From contig NC_044014.1 of the NCBI RefSeq assembly GCF_900496995.4, positions 9,891,001-9,955,000 of the forward strand: a stretch of 64,000 nt of DNA. The letters are read 5' to 3'. The notes beneath the pieces are model-generated. The model did no database searches, had not been told where the DNA came from, and saw only the letters and a program-made list of their open reading frames with translations. This document shows, one piece after another, positions 1 through 12,899 of this stretch (position 1 is its first letter; the number at the start of each line of letters is the position of its first letter). The position numbers and the translations under genes were made by a program. The DNA comes from Aquila chrysaetos chrysaetos (taxonomy: Eukaryota > Chordata > Aves > Accipitriformes > Accipitridae).

Positions 1-1419
1 GTGGAAACCCATAATTTCACTGACAAAAATTAAAAAAAAAAAAAACCAAAACAAACAAAAAAGGTAGTCTGCAGACTCTGAAGAGACATTTTCAAAGCAT
101 TTACACAGAAATTTTAAAGTCACCTCTGCAGCATTTACCAGAACCAACTTCAAGGGAAAATGAATCCAGAAGCTCAATACAGGCAGCAAGCACACCAACC
201 TTTTAAGAGCCCTTTTGACCCATGCCCTTTCTCTATCCCCATTATCATCATCATCATCATTTTATTATCACTACTTTTTTCTGAATCAGTCCTGCTAGCA
301 AAACTCTGTATTTATAAATAGGGTTTTCTACTACCAGATTATGAGGGATTGAAAGTTGTAAAGCATTCCCTTCTGGGTCACTGGGTTTTCTAATAGGGCA
401 ACCAGCCTTGCCCTGGAGCACTGTATTGGGGACGAACTGGAGCACAGCCTCTCTGCCAGCGCCACCCCAGCTTGTCAGCCTTGCCCTCACAGACCATTCG
501 AATGTGGAGATGCAACAACCCGGGTACTCGCCCACAGTCACTGACCCCAGCTGCCTGCCCAAGCACGCACAGAGAAAACTCCTGTGCCCCCATCCCAGTA
601 TGGGCTTGGCACGGAGAAATGGTCTTCAGGTTGCTCTGGAGTTCAGCGGTACAAGGAGCGGGGATCTCCGTGTTGCAGCTACAGCAATGCAGCTCTTACA
701 GAGACTCATAAGCTGGATGTCTGCAGCCCACCAAAGGGCTCTTGGTGACGTGCATCAGTGAGAAACGTCCAAATACAGCACATCAGGATGGAAAGTCTGA
801 GCTGAACACATGGTGCTATGGGATGGGGCTGGAGGGCAGGCCTGGCATGGGAAAAAAATGTAATTTATCACTTGACATGCAGACAATAGAAAATAATGGC
901 TAGCAGGAGAATGCGTGATACAGTTTGTAAGTAACCGACTGCATGTACGTCATCAAGGCATCTTTAGGTGAACATAGTCTGCTGGCCAACCGGAGCCCAG
1001 TCGTCCCTACTCACCACACCGTGGCTGGTGCTGGCTTTACAGCGTGAACGAATCAGCCACATGAGAGGTCTGATCGCAAATCAAGTCTGTAATTAAACAC
1101 GGCTCCTTAAATCAGGATCGCTTGAAACATGCCCTGAAGGAACTGACAGAAACACCAGCTGGTTGGCAAATACACAATTTAGGAAAAGCAGAGTAGGTCG
1201 GCATCCCAGAAGAGCTAAAAACCAATGAGGGGAAAAGCCAGGCTAGGGCAGAAGCAGCCACATTGCTGTGCTTGCCAGAGCATTGCTGGGGACTTCGTGT
1301 ACTGAATGGGGTCCAGTAAACAAAAATATAAATTAAAAAAAAAAAAAAACAAAAACTGAGAAAAACAAAGAAAGAAGGAATTCAGAAAGTAGATGACTTG
1401 CTTTAAAAAACAAACTTAC
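1..1419 (-). other. VWA2: VWA2 intron 3 (partial)
   Basis: Sequence downstream, on the minus strand, of the VWA2 exon 3 donor. The next VWA2 exon, expected to open the first von Willebrand A domain, was not found here and should lie left of the window. The stretch holds A-rich low-complexity tracts near 31-60 and 1,334-1,350 and otherwise looks unique. Short reading frames here resemble no family I recognise. Confidence 0.6.
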
Positions 1420-1494
1420 ACTGGCCAGCAGCTGAGATCTTGCCAATCATCTCCTGGTCAGCATGGATTTCTTGTACACTCAACGCCAGCAAAA
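1420..1494 (-). CDS. VWA2: VWA2 coding exon 3 (end of signal peptide, mature N-terminus)
   Basis: A 75-nt exon. The acceptor is CAG at 1497-1495 and the donor GTAAGT at 1419-1414. It enters with one base carried from exon 2 and leaves in phase 1. The translation includes VQEIHADQEMIGKISAAGQ, which lines up with human VWA2 near its N-terminus (LQEVHVSKETIGKISAASK, from memory). Exons 2 and 3 joined give a hydrophobic leader of about 23 residues and then this segment, so signal-peptide cleavage is expected near the LALS-V stretch. Family knowledge: VWA2/AMACO is a secreted basement-membrane-associated protein with von Willebrand A and EGF-like domains. Those domains lie outside the window. Identity is strong because of this match together with the neighbouring gene order. 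Confidence 0.88.
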
Positions 1495-2140
1495 CTGTGG
1501 GATCAAACAGATAATCACGCATCAACACCAGAAACTGCCTTTAAAAAAAGAAAAATAATTACACACAGGCTGTAATCTATAGCAGCAAAAATGCTGTTTT
1601 GCTGTGTAGATTTCACACTCGCAAAAAATAATTTGTTGACACAGCACAGCAGCGTATCATCTATGGGAGGAAATTCCTTCTAGCAGGGACACAGAGAGCA
1701 CGAAAAATGCCAGGGACCTGACTCCAGCACATGGGAGGACAGTCCCTCTGCTCACCACATGCAGGGATGCAGCACGGGAACAAGAGGCTAGGCTGGGCTT
1801 AGGCTCCAAAAATTACAGTCATAAGCACTGGAGACACCAAATAATTGCACTGGAAAAATTTATGAACTTTTAATATCATAGTAACAACATCAGCTTTTCC
1901 CATATCTATTAGACACTTCACATACATATCAGTCACATGTGTTTAGATTCTCAGAAAAGCTGTTTCCCCAGGTATTATTTTCTCCCCTTCTACATGAAAC
2001 TATGTTTCAGAGGTTTATCGGTAAACCTCCTGGAGAGGCACTGATTCGGCTCTCGTTCCTGGGATCGAAGAACTCCAGCCAGAGACGGGGAAGCATCTGA
2101 GACACAAAACGCTGATGCAAAACGACAACTTGAAACGTAC
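1495..2140 (-). other. VWA2: VWA2 intron 2
   Basis: Intron of 646 bp between the two visible VWA2 coding exons, with GTACGT at its 5' end and a CAG acceptor. No further feature recognised. Confidence 0.75.
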
Positions 2141-2199
2141 TTTGGGGAAGCAGGAAAATGCAGATGGACACAAACGACAAGAAGCTCATGGTGACAAAT
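2141..2199 (-). CDS. VWA2: VWA2 exon 2 with start codon and signal peptide
   Basis: The acceptor is a long pyrimidine tract (minus strand of 2,203-2,235) ending in CAG at 2202-2200. Ten untranslated bases precede ATG at 2189-2187 in a good Kozak context (GTCACCATGA). The coding part is 49 nt and encodes MSFLSFVSICIFLLPQ plus one base, followed by the donor GTACGT at 2140-2135. This is the hydrophobic core of a signal peptide and matches the human VWA2 start in length and character (MPPFLLLEAVCVFLF, from memory). The phase fits exon 3 exactly. I chose this ATG because it is the first in the exon, has the better context and leads straight into a signal sequence. Confidence 0.85.
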
Positions 2200-5100
2200 C
2201 TGAAAAGGGAAAAAAAAAAAAAAAGAAAAAAAAGAAGACTATTAATCCAATTCCTAAAGCTGGTTTCTTTACCTGCAGCTGATAATCTCTCCTCACTGGT
2301 TGTCTGATGTGAAAAGTTCAGAAACATTTGGGACAAAAGCAACTCCTACCCTGGGGAGAAGGGTGTGAAACAGATAGAAGGAAAAAAACGTGAAAACGAG
2401 GGAACGATAGAAAAGAAAGTCTCCCTATGTACTCAACTCCTTTCCTACCAAAACCGGAGAGAGCAGGCTTCGCAGGGGAGGGAAGGATTGCCCAGCCTCC
2501 CCTCCTCTCCTTCCCTCCATGGCCACCTGGACCTCTACTCTCCTCCCTCCACCTCCTTCCCCTCCACCGCATCTCCCTCTCAAAGCCAAGTCCCACCAGG
2601 GCCCCCGCCACCCTTCGGCAGCCAGTGGAGAGCCGAACTCCGGGGGTTCATGGAGCACAGGGCAGAGCCGTGTCCCCCCAACCCCACCATCGCTGGGGGC
2701 TCCGGCGGAGACGTCCCTGCCGTGGACCACAGCAGAGAGGGACCTGTCCTGCGGGGCCTGCCTCGGCCAGCGCTGCTGCCCATCCTCATCGCTGGTCTTC
2801 AACAACACCCAACCACAGGCTCTTCCATGCCTTACATTTTCCGAGGACTGGCTTTCTGGGGAGACATTTTTATGTATAACTGTCCAGCAAAGTCAATTTT
2901 CTGCTCATTTTTCCTTTAAAATCAGCAAGACTGCCATCACATTGTAGCTGGACTTCAGTAACGCTTTCAAGCACACCCAGATGTAGACCAAGCATGTCTG
3001 GCAGAGGCCATGGCCTTCTATTTAAAACACGTATATTTATTTTTTCTCCAGATTAAAAGCACTGAGTGCACTCACTAGAGCAAATTTGACCAGATTCACG
3101 CTGGGTCTCTGCCTCTCTCATTGCAAAAGCAGACTTTCTTCATGTAGTTAAAGACAAATAAGTGCATTTCTTGAAAACCAGCTCTATTAACCAATTGTTT
3201 TTCCACGAAAATAGAGAGGGCTTTTGCTCAGGAAAGACTCGTCTCCACAGCAAATGATATATTTAATAAGCAGCCAGGAAGAACTGATGCTTGTTAGCGA
3301 AATTGCCAAAACAGGCCCATTCCCATCACTCCAGGTGCCAATTCTTTGCAAGCGTAATCTGGCAAACCTCACAAGTCAGGGCAGCAGGAGTCGGGAAACA
3401 GCTTCCCAGGGTGCCCCATGGGGCCCCCACACTGCCTGTCCCAGTCCAACCTTGGACTGCTATCGCCCTCGGACACATCTCTGTATATTAGCTCCTGCAG
3501 GAAGGAACATTTTTAAACAGAGGAAGGAGCCAAGAGGTGGTTCCGCTCTGTCTTATTGTTTGACCTTGGACTTAATGTTCAGTGCTGGCGTCTCGCTTTC
3601 TCAGTTTCCCCAATTTTTGAGACTGGCTGCCAGCACCCCCTGTGTTTCCATAGGTGGGAAGACCCTATCAAAACACGGGTGTACTCCCAGGAACACATAA
3701 AACTTTAAACCCCAGGACACAAGCCAAGCTTTAAGCAACAGAAACTTCTCCTCTGGGCAAGCTTTTCTCTTCAGAAGAGCGGGTGAGACACCTGAAGTGA
3801 TGGGCTTGTCTTGTACTAAAGCATCAGTCTCCCACCCTTCCCTCTGCCAGGGGAACCTCTAGCACCCATCCCAGACCCATTTGGTCACAGCAGGGGCCCA
3901 TTAAGCCCATGCAGCTGCGGGCACTTCACACCCCTCCCGTCAGACAAGGCAAGGTACCTGTGGCAGGCCATGCTCAGTTACCTGCATGGGTCCATAATGA
4001 AGAGGGGATTAAGGAAGTGTCATTAGGGATTATAGACACAAGAACACTCTGTGTCTTGCAGTTCTTTACCCAGCTCCAGGTGCTTTACAAGCATCACCCT
4101 TCAATGCATCCTCCCAACACCCCCACCAGACTGCCACTGCCAAATTAACAGATCCCAAGCTTGCTTAAGTAAAGGGAGGTAAACACAAAACATGACCTCA
4201 TCAAGGAAGCCCTTGCGTCCCTCAGTAGCTTCAAGCCCTGGCACATGCCACAGAGGTAAGGTCATCCTTTTGCCATGCCCTGAGGATAGTCTTTCTAGGA
4301 GCTAATTCCAGAGCACACAACACCCAAAGGAGGACAAGCCTCTGCTTGCAACCAGATGTGAGAGGTAGGGTTGGATTTCAGGTTGTTTTCATACAAAACA
4401 TTGACAGGTCGAGATGTTTCTACAACTTGGGTCTTATCTTGGACTTAAATCAACTAATTCACAGGATGAATTCTTTGCCTTTCAGCACAGCTAGACTCTC
4501 AGCAGCAAAAGTTAAAAGAAAGCTTCATTGTCACCTGCTGCTCATCAGCATTAGCCCAGGATTAGCAGCAGCCTAGGAACTTTAGACAGCAGCTTTGCTG
4601 GGGGATGGGGTGGTGAGTGAAGGACCTTTTCATTTTATCTTCCTGGCCATTAGGAAAGGGAATTTAAAAAATGTCTGCATTAGTACCGAGTCAAAAATAA
4701 TCTTTTGTTTTTTTAACCTCACTCAGTCAAAACTCGTATTGTTTGCACCCAGATTCTCACTTGGCTACACAAACATGATGATAATTTATGCAAAGCTAAG
4801 TAAGAGTGTAACCACGTGTACCTTATTTGGAGGAGACAAGAGACGGGAGAGAGAGGCAGAGGGGGGAAAAGCTCTTCTTGACAAGTATCTTCCCAACATG
4901 TCCCTCACCATCTGCAAAATATCTGAGCTTGCTTATTCTTACTAATGAGACAGAACCAAACTGTGATTTGAAAACACAGTGAACCCAACACCACTGGCCA
5001 CCGTGGTCACCTGGATGTGGAACCAGGTCTGACAGCACAGCTGTGCCTACAATGGGGCAAGCACCTGGCTGAGAAGGGATCCAAAAAAATACTGTGGGCT

Positions 5101-8100
5101 GGTGTCTCTGTAAGAAGGGGAAAGGCTCGCAGCTGATGTCATGTACCTTGCTAAACTTGCCTGGCACGCAACACCACCATGAGATGCTATCCTGTGTATA
5201 CCCATACGAACACACCCCATTTTTACAGACTGTTACCACAACAGTTAATATCACGTACACTACTTTGGGGCAAATGTTCCTCTTGTACTGGGACAAGTAG
5301 AAGATACTTAAAAGTGCCAGTCAGCTGCTTTAATTAATTACCACTTCTTCTCATCTCAGAGACCTGGCTTGCAACAAAAGGCATTTCCAGCTCGTTTTTC
5401 AAACTGTCCCCCTTTTATTTAACAGTAGGGGAGAAAGCAGAAAAGATTATGCTGCATATTCAGTAAAGCATATTCTTAACAAGCCAAGTGACCCCATCAC
5501 TACAGTTGTAACTCTGTGGTTCCCTTCAGCGCTGCTCTGTCTGCTGGGGAGGACGTGGCATCGGCTTGCTGAGGGGTGTCCCTGCTAGGGCCTTGTCTGA
5601 CGTTTAAGCGTAGGGAGGGAAGAGAGGAGGCCAGTTTTGCTGCCCCCTCTTTCAGTCTCCCTCAGGCTGTTTTCCATAAGTAAATTTTACTTTTTTCTTC
5701 TTGCCCAGGTCTGGAGGCAGTGGGCCACCTCTACTGGGAACTCCAGGAGTCCCCTCTGCCCAGCCACCGGCACTGCCCCGGCTGGGGGCAGGTAACTGTA
5801 GGAGCCAAAACTGAAGGGGGGGGGAGGAGGAAGACGCCAGGGAAATGTTTAACTTCTCTTCAAAACAAACATCACAAATTTCAGTCTAAAACTTTTGACA
5901 ATATTTTTCTCCAAGTGATAAACAAGATTAAAATTCCATAAGGTGTTCTGCAAAAGCAGCTTGTTTATTCAACCCCGCTGGTTCTGCAGCAAGGCACAGT
6001 TTTGACAGGCTCTTTTTCGCTGTGCAATAAAGGCTCCTGTATATAAAGAGACCTTGATCTTGCAGCACTGCTCACATGGGGTACCGTCAAAATTGACATA
6101 CTACAGATCAGGTCCTGTATGACCCACAAGTTATGGAATAAAAGACACTTTTCTGACCCAAGAGCTTGTGCTAAACTTATTGTGTAGTTTGTTCTGACAA
6201 AAGCACTCATGCTACTGACTTTGCCTGTGGCTAGAGCAGCGGGAGTGTCTCCATAAACGCCTCATCTTTTTTATCTTTTGCTGGATGCCACATGCAAGAC
6301 CACCCAAGGGAGCCAGAGCCCACCTCAGCATTGCAAGCACTCAGCACTTGCTCGCAGCAGCAGGCAGCTAGTGCGGATGCTGGGAAGAAACATTTTACAG
6401 AGTGGCTGAGAGAAGTGGTACAGTGATCTGCAGGAACTTGGTGTCTTAAGAGAAACCAATGGCAGCATAAGAAAATAAATATGCAAACAATGTAATTATA
6501 TTGAGATTACAAAAGAATGCAGATAACTTGGTCACATACCCTGCCGAGAACTACTAATTCGAGGCTATGGGTTCCGGTGCAATTACTGTAATTGTCCCCT
6601 GTTGCCCCTCTGTCCTCAGCTGTGCAAATCTGGAAAGGCTACAGCTGGGTGCCTGGCTCAGGGCCTGACCTGCATTGCCTTGTACCAGACAGAAACATCC
6701 ACACCTGAGGTGGATCAACTACTGATCTACCTACACCATCAGTAGGTGTGAATGGTTCCCAAAGAATGAGGTGGGTGAGGATCATGCTCCTTGCACCAGG
6801 CAGCTTTCTTGTGCATATCAGCGAGACAACATCTCTCTACTTTATTCCTTAGATATACCACCATACCACACAGATGCCTTCGTCCAAAAGCTTCCCAGAG
6901 GGACAGAAAGACCTTAGGTTTGTCACCTCATCTTACAAGACAAAAAACCTCTGTTATTTCACTTGGTGGTATCGCTGTCCTGAGCGCCTCCCCTGCAGGT
7001 GTCCTCAGCAGTGCTACAAGGGGTGCTTGCTGTCTGCAGCAGAAGCAAACCACTGGCCAAAGAGCATCAAGCGGGTTGCTAACAATGCCAGGCCCCAAGC
7101 ATAGGCACCTGCTAGATGGCTTAGGACAAGCCTCATAGTACCAAAAGCAGAAATAAGGACTTAAAGATTGCTATGACAAACCTCCCTCTTGAGGAAACAA
7201 AATTCTCATCTGTCTTCCCCATTCACCCCATACTGCAGAAGAGGAGGAATTCTACCTTTCCAAGCCAGTCAGTTGCAGTGATTACCTACAGCAGAGCTGG
7301 AAGGAGAGAGGAAAATTCCTTTTTTGCTATCTCTGGTATTCAATTTAGCTCTCAGAACGTGAGATAATCTGTCCTCATCTCAGCACACATGATGCCAAGA
7401 TGTTCCTGATCATCTCATACCCAGCCCCTTTTAAAAAACAAACTCCAATTCACACCTTATCCTCCTGCTGCATCTCTGTGAGCCCCAGGAACAAGCCACA
7501 GCCTGATAATTTTCTCCATGGCATCACCCTGCAAATATACACAAGCTGTTACCTGCATGCATTTTTAGAACAGTGGTCCATGGGCCCTTCCTAAAGGAGC
7601 TTTAGAAAGTGGGAATCTTCCACATGTTTGGGTTTTGGGGTTTTTTTTGTTTTGTTTTGGTTGGGTTTTGTTTTTTTTCTCAGAACTGGGGCTGGGTCAA
7701 AAGAGATTTGTTTAAGTCATTCCATCTATTTATTCCTCTTAGAGTCCTCCTAGAAGACCCAGAGATCTTTAGGAGGAGACGCTGAAGATGATGTGGTTAA
7801 CTTCCCCAGCACACAGTACATGAGGAGTGGGTCAGCACACCAACAGCCTCTCCAGCACAGCCCTCTCTGAAGAAAATGGGAAAATGTGGTTGTATGTGGG
7901 ACTTGTCTCCTGGTAATGTGTCATCTTCACTATGCAAAATAAACAAAATAGAAGTCAACTTAGCAGAAGTCCCCGTGAAATCATTTTCACAATTTCCAGG
8001 TCACGTTTTCCCACATAACTTGGAAGCAGGGTCCTGCTATCCCTGTTTCCTTTCCACACCAGGCCATGGGGGAAAGCATCTTCACTTCTCTTTAATGTAC

Positions 8101-8801
8101 ACTGAAACCAAGATACAGAGAGACAAAATGACTTGCTCACAGGAGCATGAATTTATAGCACAACTGGGAACCAGCCAGAGTCCTCCTCTAGCCATTACAC
8201 CACATTAGGAAAAGCTGCTATTGTGTGTACTCAAAGAGAAGAGCTACTCTCGTTTCTTTAATGAAGTACAAGTGTCTGGGCATATTACAGATATCATTCC
8301 AGGTCCTTCAGTCCTTGCTTGATCAAGACTTGATCAAGTTGTCTTTGTGTCTTCTACAGAAAGGTTTTCATTAAGGACATGAGACACAACCCGTCTGAAA
8401 GCCTGCCCTGGCAAGTTCAGCACTTTCACCTGGCCGCACCCCAAAACTGCTAGAAACAAGTCAATGAAAGCATTACAGCATGGGCTAGGTCTGGTTTTCT
8501 GGGTGGTGGTGGTTTTTTGTGATTTTAAAAACCCAGCATGGCACTATTTATTCGTTACGGTGAATGAATTCCTCCCTTGTTCAAGGCGAGTCTGACCCAA
8601 TCCCCGTTACTGAGTACGGCAGCAAAGCTTGTGCTCTCGGGGGCACCGTGCAACTGGACCAAAGGCAAAACACACAGAGGCTGGGGCTCAACTCACCTCC
8701 TCTCCTCACCCGGGACGGGACCTCGGCTGGGTAACGGGCCTTTTGGGTGCCTTCTACCACCCCCTCCCTTCACCCTGACCGGCACCCGGGCTTCCAGTTA
8801 C
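2200..8801 (-). other. VWA2: VWA2 intron 1
   Basis: About 6.6 kb between the promoter CpG island and exon 2. It holds a C-rich patch at about 2,440-2,800 that opens several overlapping frames, a T/G-rich low-complexity block at 7,627-7,679, and two adjacent copies of the palindrome CTTGATCAAG at 8,318-8,327 and 8,329-8,338. No exon of another gene is supported. Confidence 0.55.
7627..7679. repeat. T/G-rich low-complexity tract
   Basis: Runs of T interrupted by G doublets to quadruplets, with no recognisable element boundaries or terminal repeats. It lies in VWA2 intron 1. Confidence 0.7.
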
Positions 8802-9200
8802 CTGCCGCAGTAATCGGTCTCCCGCCGCATCCCCCCGCCCCGCAGGAGCCAGGACGGCTTCACCGACCCGGCGCTTCCCCCGAGGACCGCCCGCCGGGGG
8901 CCGGGACCCCCCCCGAGCCGCCCCGGCAAGACTCACCCAGGCGCAGTCACCTACTCGTCCCGCTCGCCAGCCGCCCCCCCGCCGTCTCCCGGCCGTGCGC
9001 TTACCCGGGCTCCGCGCACCCCGCCGGGCTGGGAGGAGGCCGGCAGAGCCGGGGCGGCCGGAGGAGGAGCCGGGCGGGGGCTGCCCGCCCCCCGCTGCCC
9101 CCCTCCTCTCAGCCGCAGGGCCGGGACGGAGCCGCAGCCCCCGCCGCACACCCGGCGCCGCTGCTTTCCAACGCGGTCCCGAACCTCCAAGTCAGGGGTT
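8740..9200 (-). promoter_or_regulatory. VWA2: VWA2 CpG-island promoter and first exon(s)
   Basis: A strongly GC- and CpG-rich block in an otherwise AT-rich setting, just upstream of VWA2 intron 1 on the minus strand. Four good minus-strand donor sites fall within about 210 bp: CTGG|GTGAGT (exon end 8,937), GCAG|GTAACT (8,802), TAG|GTGACT (8,951) and CCGG|GTAAGC (9,005). Any of them could close a non-coding first exon that joins the exon-2 acceptor at 2,199, because the start codon lies in exon 2. The exact start site is not visible. The long frames on both strands here follow from GC richness and are not called as genes. Confidence 0.65.
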
Positions 9201-12200
9201 TAAGATGTGAGCAACTAAAAAGGGGAGGGGGAAGGGGGGAAAAGCGGTTCGAGTTGCGTTTTACCTTTTCTCTGCAAGACTTGCGTAGCCCTCGTGCACC
9301 TGATGGGCTTGTGAGCAGCCTCCTTCACGCTTGGATTTATATCGTGTTCAGCTGCGACAGCCTCTCCTCCTCCTCCATCACGTCCTGCCATCTACAGTTA
9401 CGATCTGGGGGAAAAAACCAAACCCAAGAACACCCAGATTGCTCTAGGTTACATTTAAGAGGGACACGGTTGTACCGGCTCATCCAATAAAGTACAGCTG
9501 AAAGTGTCAGCACCCCTGGAGCGCTCTTTCTGATGCGAAGCTAACAGGCCTGGCAGCAACACAGAGCAGAAGTAAACCCACGAGCTGCAGGTTACTTTGC
9601 ACCAGCAGCCGTAAAGTAACTTCATTTAGGAGTCAACTTTTTTTGGACAGTATTTTCCCTAATGCTTGTTTTTCCACAGAAAACTATTCTCCACCTGTGA
9701 GTGAAATGTACCATATACACACCTACTACACCTAGAGGAATTATTTAGGGGGCCCGTTTTAAAAGTTACAGGGGGTGGTGTTGGTTTGTTGTTTTTTTTA
9801 TATCTGAAGATGTGCAGCGGTAGGAGCAGAAAAGAACTCTACAAGTTAATATTTTTTGAAAAGTGTTTACTTCATATATTTTAGAGTTATAAATAGCTAC
9901 ATTTTCTAAGAATAAACTGGAATTTAATTCTGCAATAAGATTATTCTGCTAACAGAAGCTATACTAAAGCAGCAGACCCCATTGCTACGTCAGATTTCCT
10001 TATTCTGCTTTTTACTTCTCCAGCAGGACATGCAGTGCCTACCATACTCGCCCTGTAAACAGTCCTTACCCTTGAAAGCTGAGCAATGCAAGAACTCCAC
10101 AGCAAGAATCATAGAATAGAATCATAGAATTGTTTGGGTTGGAAAAGACCTTTAAGATCATCGAGTCCAACCGTCAACCCAACACCACCGTGCCCACTAA
10201 ACCATGTCCCAAAGTGCCTCGTCTACGTGTTTTTTGAACACCTCCAGGGATGGTGACACCACCACTTCCCTGAGCAGCCTGTTCCAATGCCTGGCAACCC
10301 TTTCAGTAAAGAAATTTTTTCTAATATCCAATCTAAACCTCCCCTGGCACAACTTGAGGCCATTTCCTCTCGTCCTAGAATAAGGACGCAAGATGAGCTG
10401 TGCCATGGGCATGCAGCACCCAGACCTTGCTCAGCTGTTCTCTGTCCTGCAACCGTCTGACTCGGAGTGAAAGGATATGTAATCCAGCTAGGTTCCACCC
10501 CACCACACACCCACCACCAAAAAGCAGCTCCCACAATAAAAGCCAAGGAAGAAAGCAGCACCAGAGCAATTAATTTTAAATACAGTGGCACTACAGGACG
10601 GTCGAGCCTTAGAGAGAGCATTTCTGTGTTACATGATAGGGTTACCACAACACAGCTGTTAAAAACCTGTAATTCTAAAACATTAAGAGGATCACCATTA
10701 CTGTACTTTCAGCCCTTCCCTACCAGGTAAATTTTAAGAGATTACAGTACTAACTAATCTAAATCAACTCCCTAGCTGTTACCTTGAATTTCTTTTTAGA
10801 TGGTAACGCAGTTCTCGTGAGGGAACAGTAACCTGGCTGGAGCTACCAAACAGGGCCTGGCATAGCCGCAGGTGCTGAATCCCACTTGGAATTTCTCCCT
10901 GACCCATCCCAAGGGTCAGCTGTACTGCAGGCAGAAGGAGCAGCTGACCACTGTGATGCACACAGTGTGACTGAGCAATGCTCTTGTAAATAAAAAAGTA
11001 CTTTCAGAAAAAGTAGAGATATATTTAGGAGGGGAGAAAGTGTCCGACCCACTTGTAGTAAGAGTTTGAAAGTAGACAGCAAGACCTCAAGAGTCCAAGC
11101 CTCAAGACAGCATTGACTTTCAAAAGCACTGTACTGCCTTAACCTGACAGGTTTAACCAGCATCTAACATGCAAGTACTGGTACTTGCACAAAACTGAGC
11201 ACATGTAGTTGAAGAATATCTTACACATCTCTTCCCACACAAAACTAAACACAGATCAGTAATTTTGTAATATGTACAGACAAAACACTCCCTTGCGCCT
11301 ACCTCACAGTGTGTAGTTAGGAATGGAACACAACACCAAGTGCTGAACAATAAATAAATAAAAAATTTCAGTTGAACTCAATGAACAAAGTATAGCCTAG
11401 TTCCTCCAACAGTGATTCATAAATGAAAATGATCTTTTAAGGCTTAAGAAAACCTGTTGCTTTTCAGTGCTATATAGTTTTTATTAAATTTATATTACTT
11501 CCCTTTCAGAAGCGCTATGTTATTCTGGAGTTCCAGTTCACTTTTGTTTTTCTTCTCCAGAGAGGACGGAGAAGAACTAAGAAATTTTATTTACCAAGGA
11601 CATGGATGTTATAGTTTAAGTGTTTCATATAATAACCTTTGTTCAGATATAAATCACACATGAAAATTTACTTTGAAATTAGATTTTGTAATAGCATTTA
11701 GATAAATATAATCCATAGCTGATACTTTATCACTTCAAGAACAGATTTCTATTACAGATCAAAAGTAGCAGAGAAAAACAAAGCAAGAGGAACCCAAGGC
11801 TACATCAAGAAGTCCAAAAGGTTTCCATATTTCTTGCTTGATTTGTCCCTACATCAATGTTCCCAAAGATCTCATATGAAATTAAGGAGTGGACTGTCTT
11901 TGAACCATATGAAGTCTCTTACTTCCCCTTTCCTTCCACTGTCTGGAAGGATTACTGCCAGATACCTTTGTGCTGCACCATACGTACATCTCTAAGTGAA
12001 ACACCAGACACTGCTTTCCAGGGGTTTTTGCCCAAGCAGAACTAGCAAAGATTCACTTTTCCTTTCTCTGGCTTATAAAGCACAGGCAAAGTGACTGCCT
12101 TTGACTACTGCAGTCCAGTCAAAGTCATCTTCTGAAATGCAATGGCTAGTTGCTAGGAGAGGTGGTATGTGAAAGTGAACAAAAGCTTTGGGAGGACTAA

Positions 12201-12899
12201 AGCATCAGCGAGTTGCTTTGCCTGTGGGCAAATGCTTGTGAAAGTCACACTTGTCCTAGGAAGTCAAAGGAGACTTGAGATGGCCACAATCTTGGCTGAG
12301 AACCCGGGCCACAAAAAGAACCCTAGAGACCCAAGTGCAAGAGTTCATCTAATTATTACATACTGCAAGAATATGATGCAACAAAAACTAAGAGGCAGGA
12401 AAAAAATCTGAGGCAATTTAAGTGTAATAAATCATTAAGTCAAACAAAAATATTTCTCTTTCACAACAAGTTTACTCTCAAGATCCTTCCAATTTGCACA
12501 AAGCCCAAACTTAAAATAGATACTTCAAGTGGACAAAAAAAGCTGACCCTGAGTTTCAATAACCAAATACCCACTGTGCTCTGTGAACAGTAATGTGGCT
12601 CTTTAGTAACACTGCCACTGCATTAGTCAGAAACGACAATTAAGTATCAACTACATTTTAGAGAAATACTGAAAATCCGTTAATAATTTGATTCAGTACT
12701 TTTGTCATATCTCAGAACAGGACTTTTCTATTATGATGTGAAAAAACTTGATGGGGTAGAAATCCTGACAATGTAGCTACAGACAAAACAGCTGTAATAC
12801 AATTTACTTCAAAACAATATTCACAGATGCGTATTACACAGTGTAAGTGTATATAAAGAACGGTGCACATTTAAGTGTTTACTGATTTTAGAGAGAACT
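9201..12899. other. VWA2-TDRD1 spacer
   Basis: AT-rich sequence between the VWA2 promoter and the TDRD1 3' end. It contains the CR1 remnant at 10,106-10,395 and two minus-strand AATAAA hexamers near 11,480 and 11,587. If TDRD1 has a long 3' UTR, part of this belongs to it. No other gene is supported. Confidence 0.5.
10106..10395 (-). mobile_element. CR1 LINE, 5'-truncated
   Basis: The left edge carries the repeated ATTCTATGAT-type octamer (read on the minus strand) that ends CR1 elements. Next to it is the familiar segment reading GGGTTGGAAAAGACC on the plus strand. On the minus strand a frame reads [20 protein letters not shown] and ends in a stop at 10,199-10,197. This is the C-terminal tail of the CR1 ORF2 protein (endonuclease and reverse transcriptase). 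The catalytic regions are absent, so the copy is a dead 5'-truncated insertion of about 0.3 kb. The upstream boundary is approximate. Confidence 0.93.

Noticed and set aside
2365..2947. Cluster of overlapping frames on both strands at a C-rich patch in VWA2 intron 1
   Set aside because: Several frames are open at once, low-complexity Pro/Ser/Arg composition, and no splice context tying them to VWA2.
8747..9490. 247-codon plus-strand frame over the VWA2 CpG island
   Set aside because: Same GC-island artefact. Overlapping frames are open on the opposite strand and no family is recognised.
10223..10648. 141-codon minus-strand frame overlapping the CR1 copy
   Set aside because: It is a different frame of the CR1 sequence. 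The genuine CR1 ORF2 tail is in the frame ending at 10,197.
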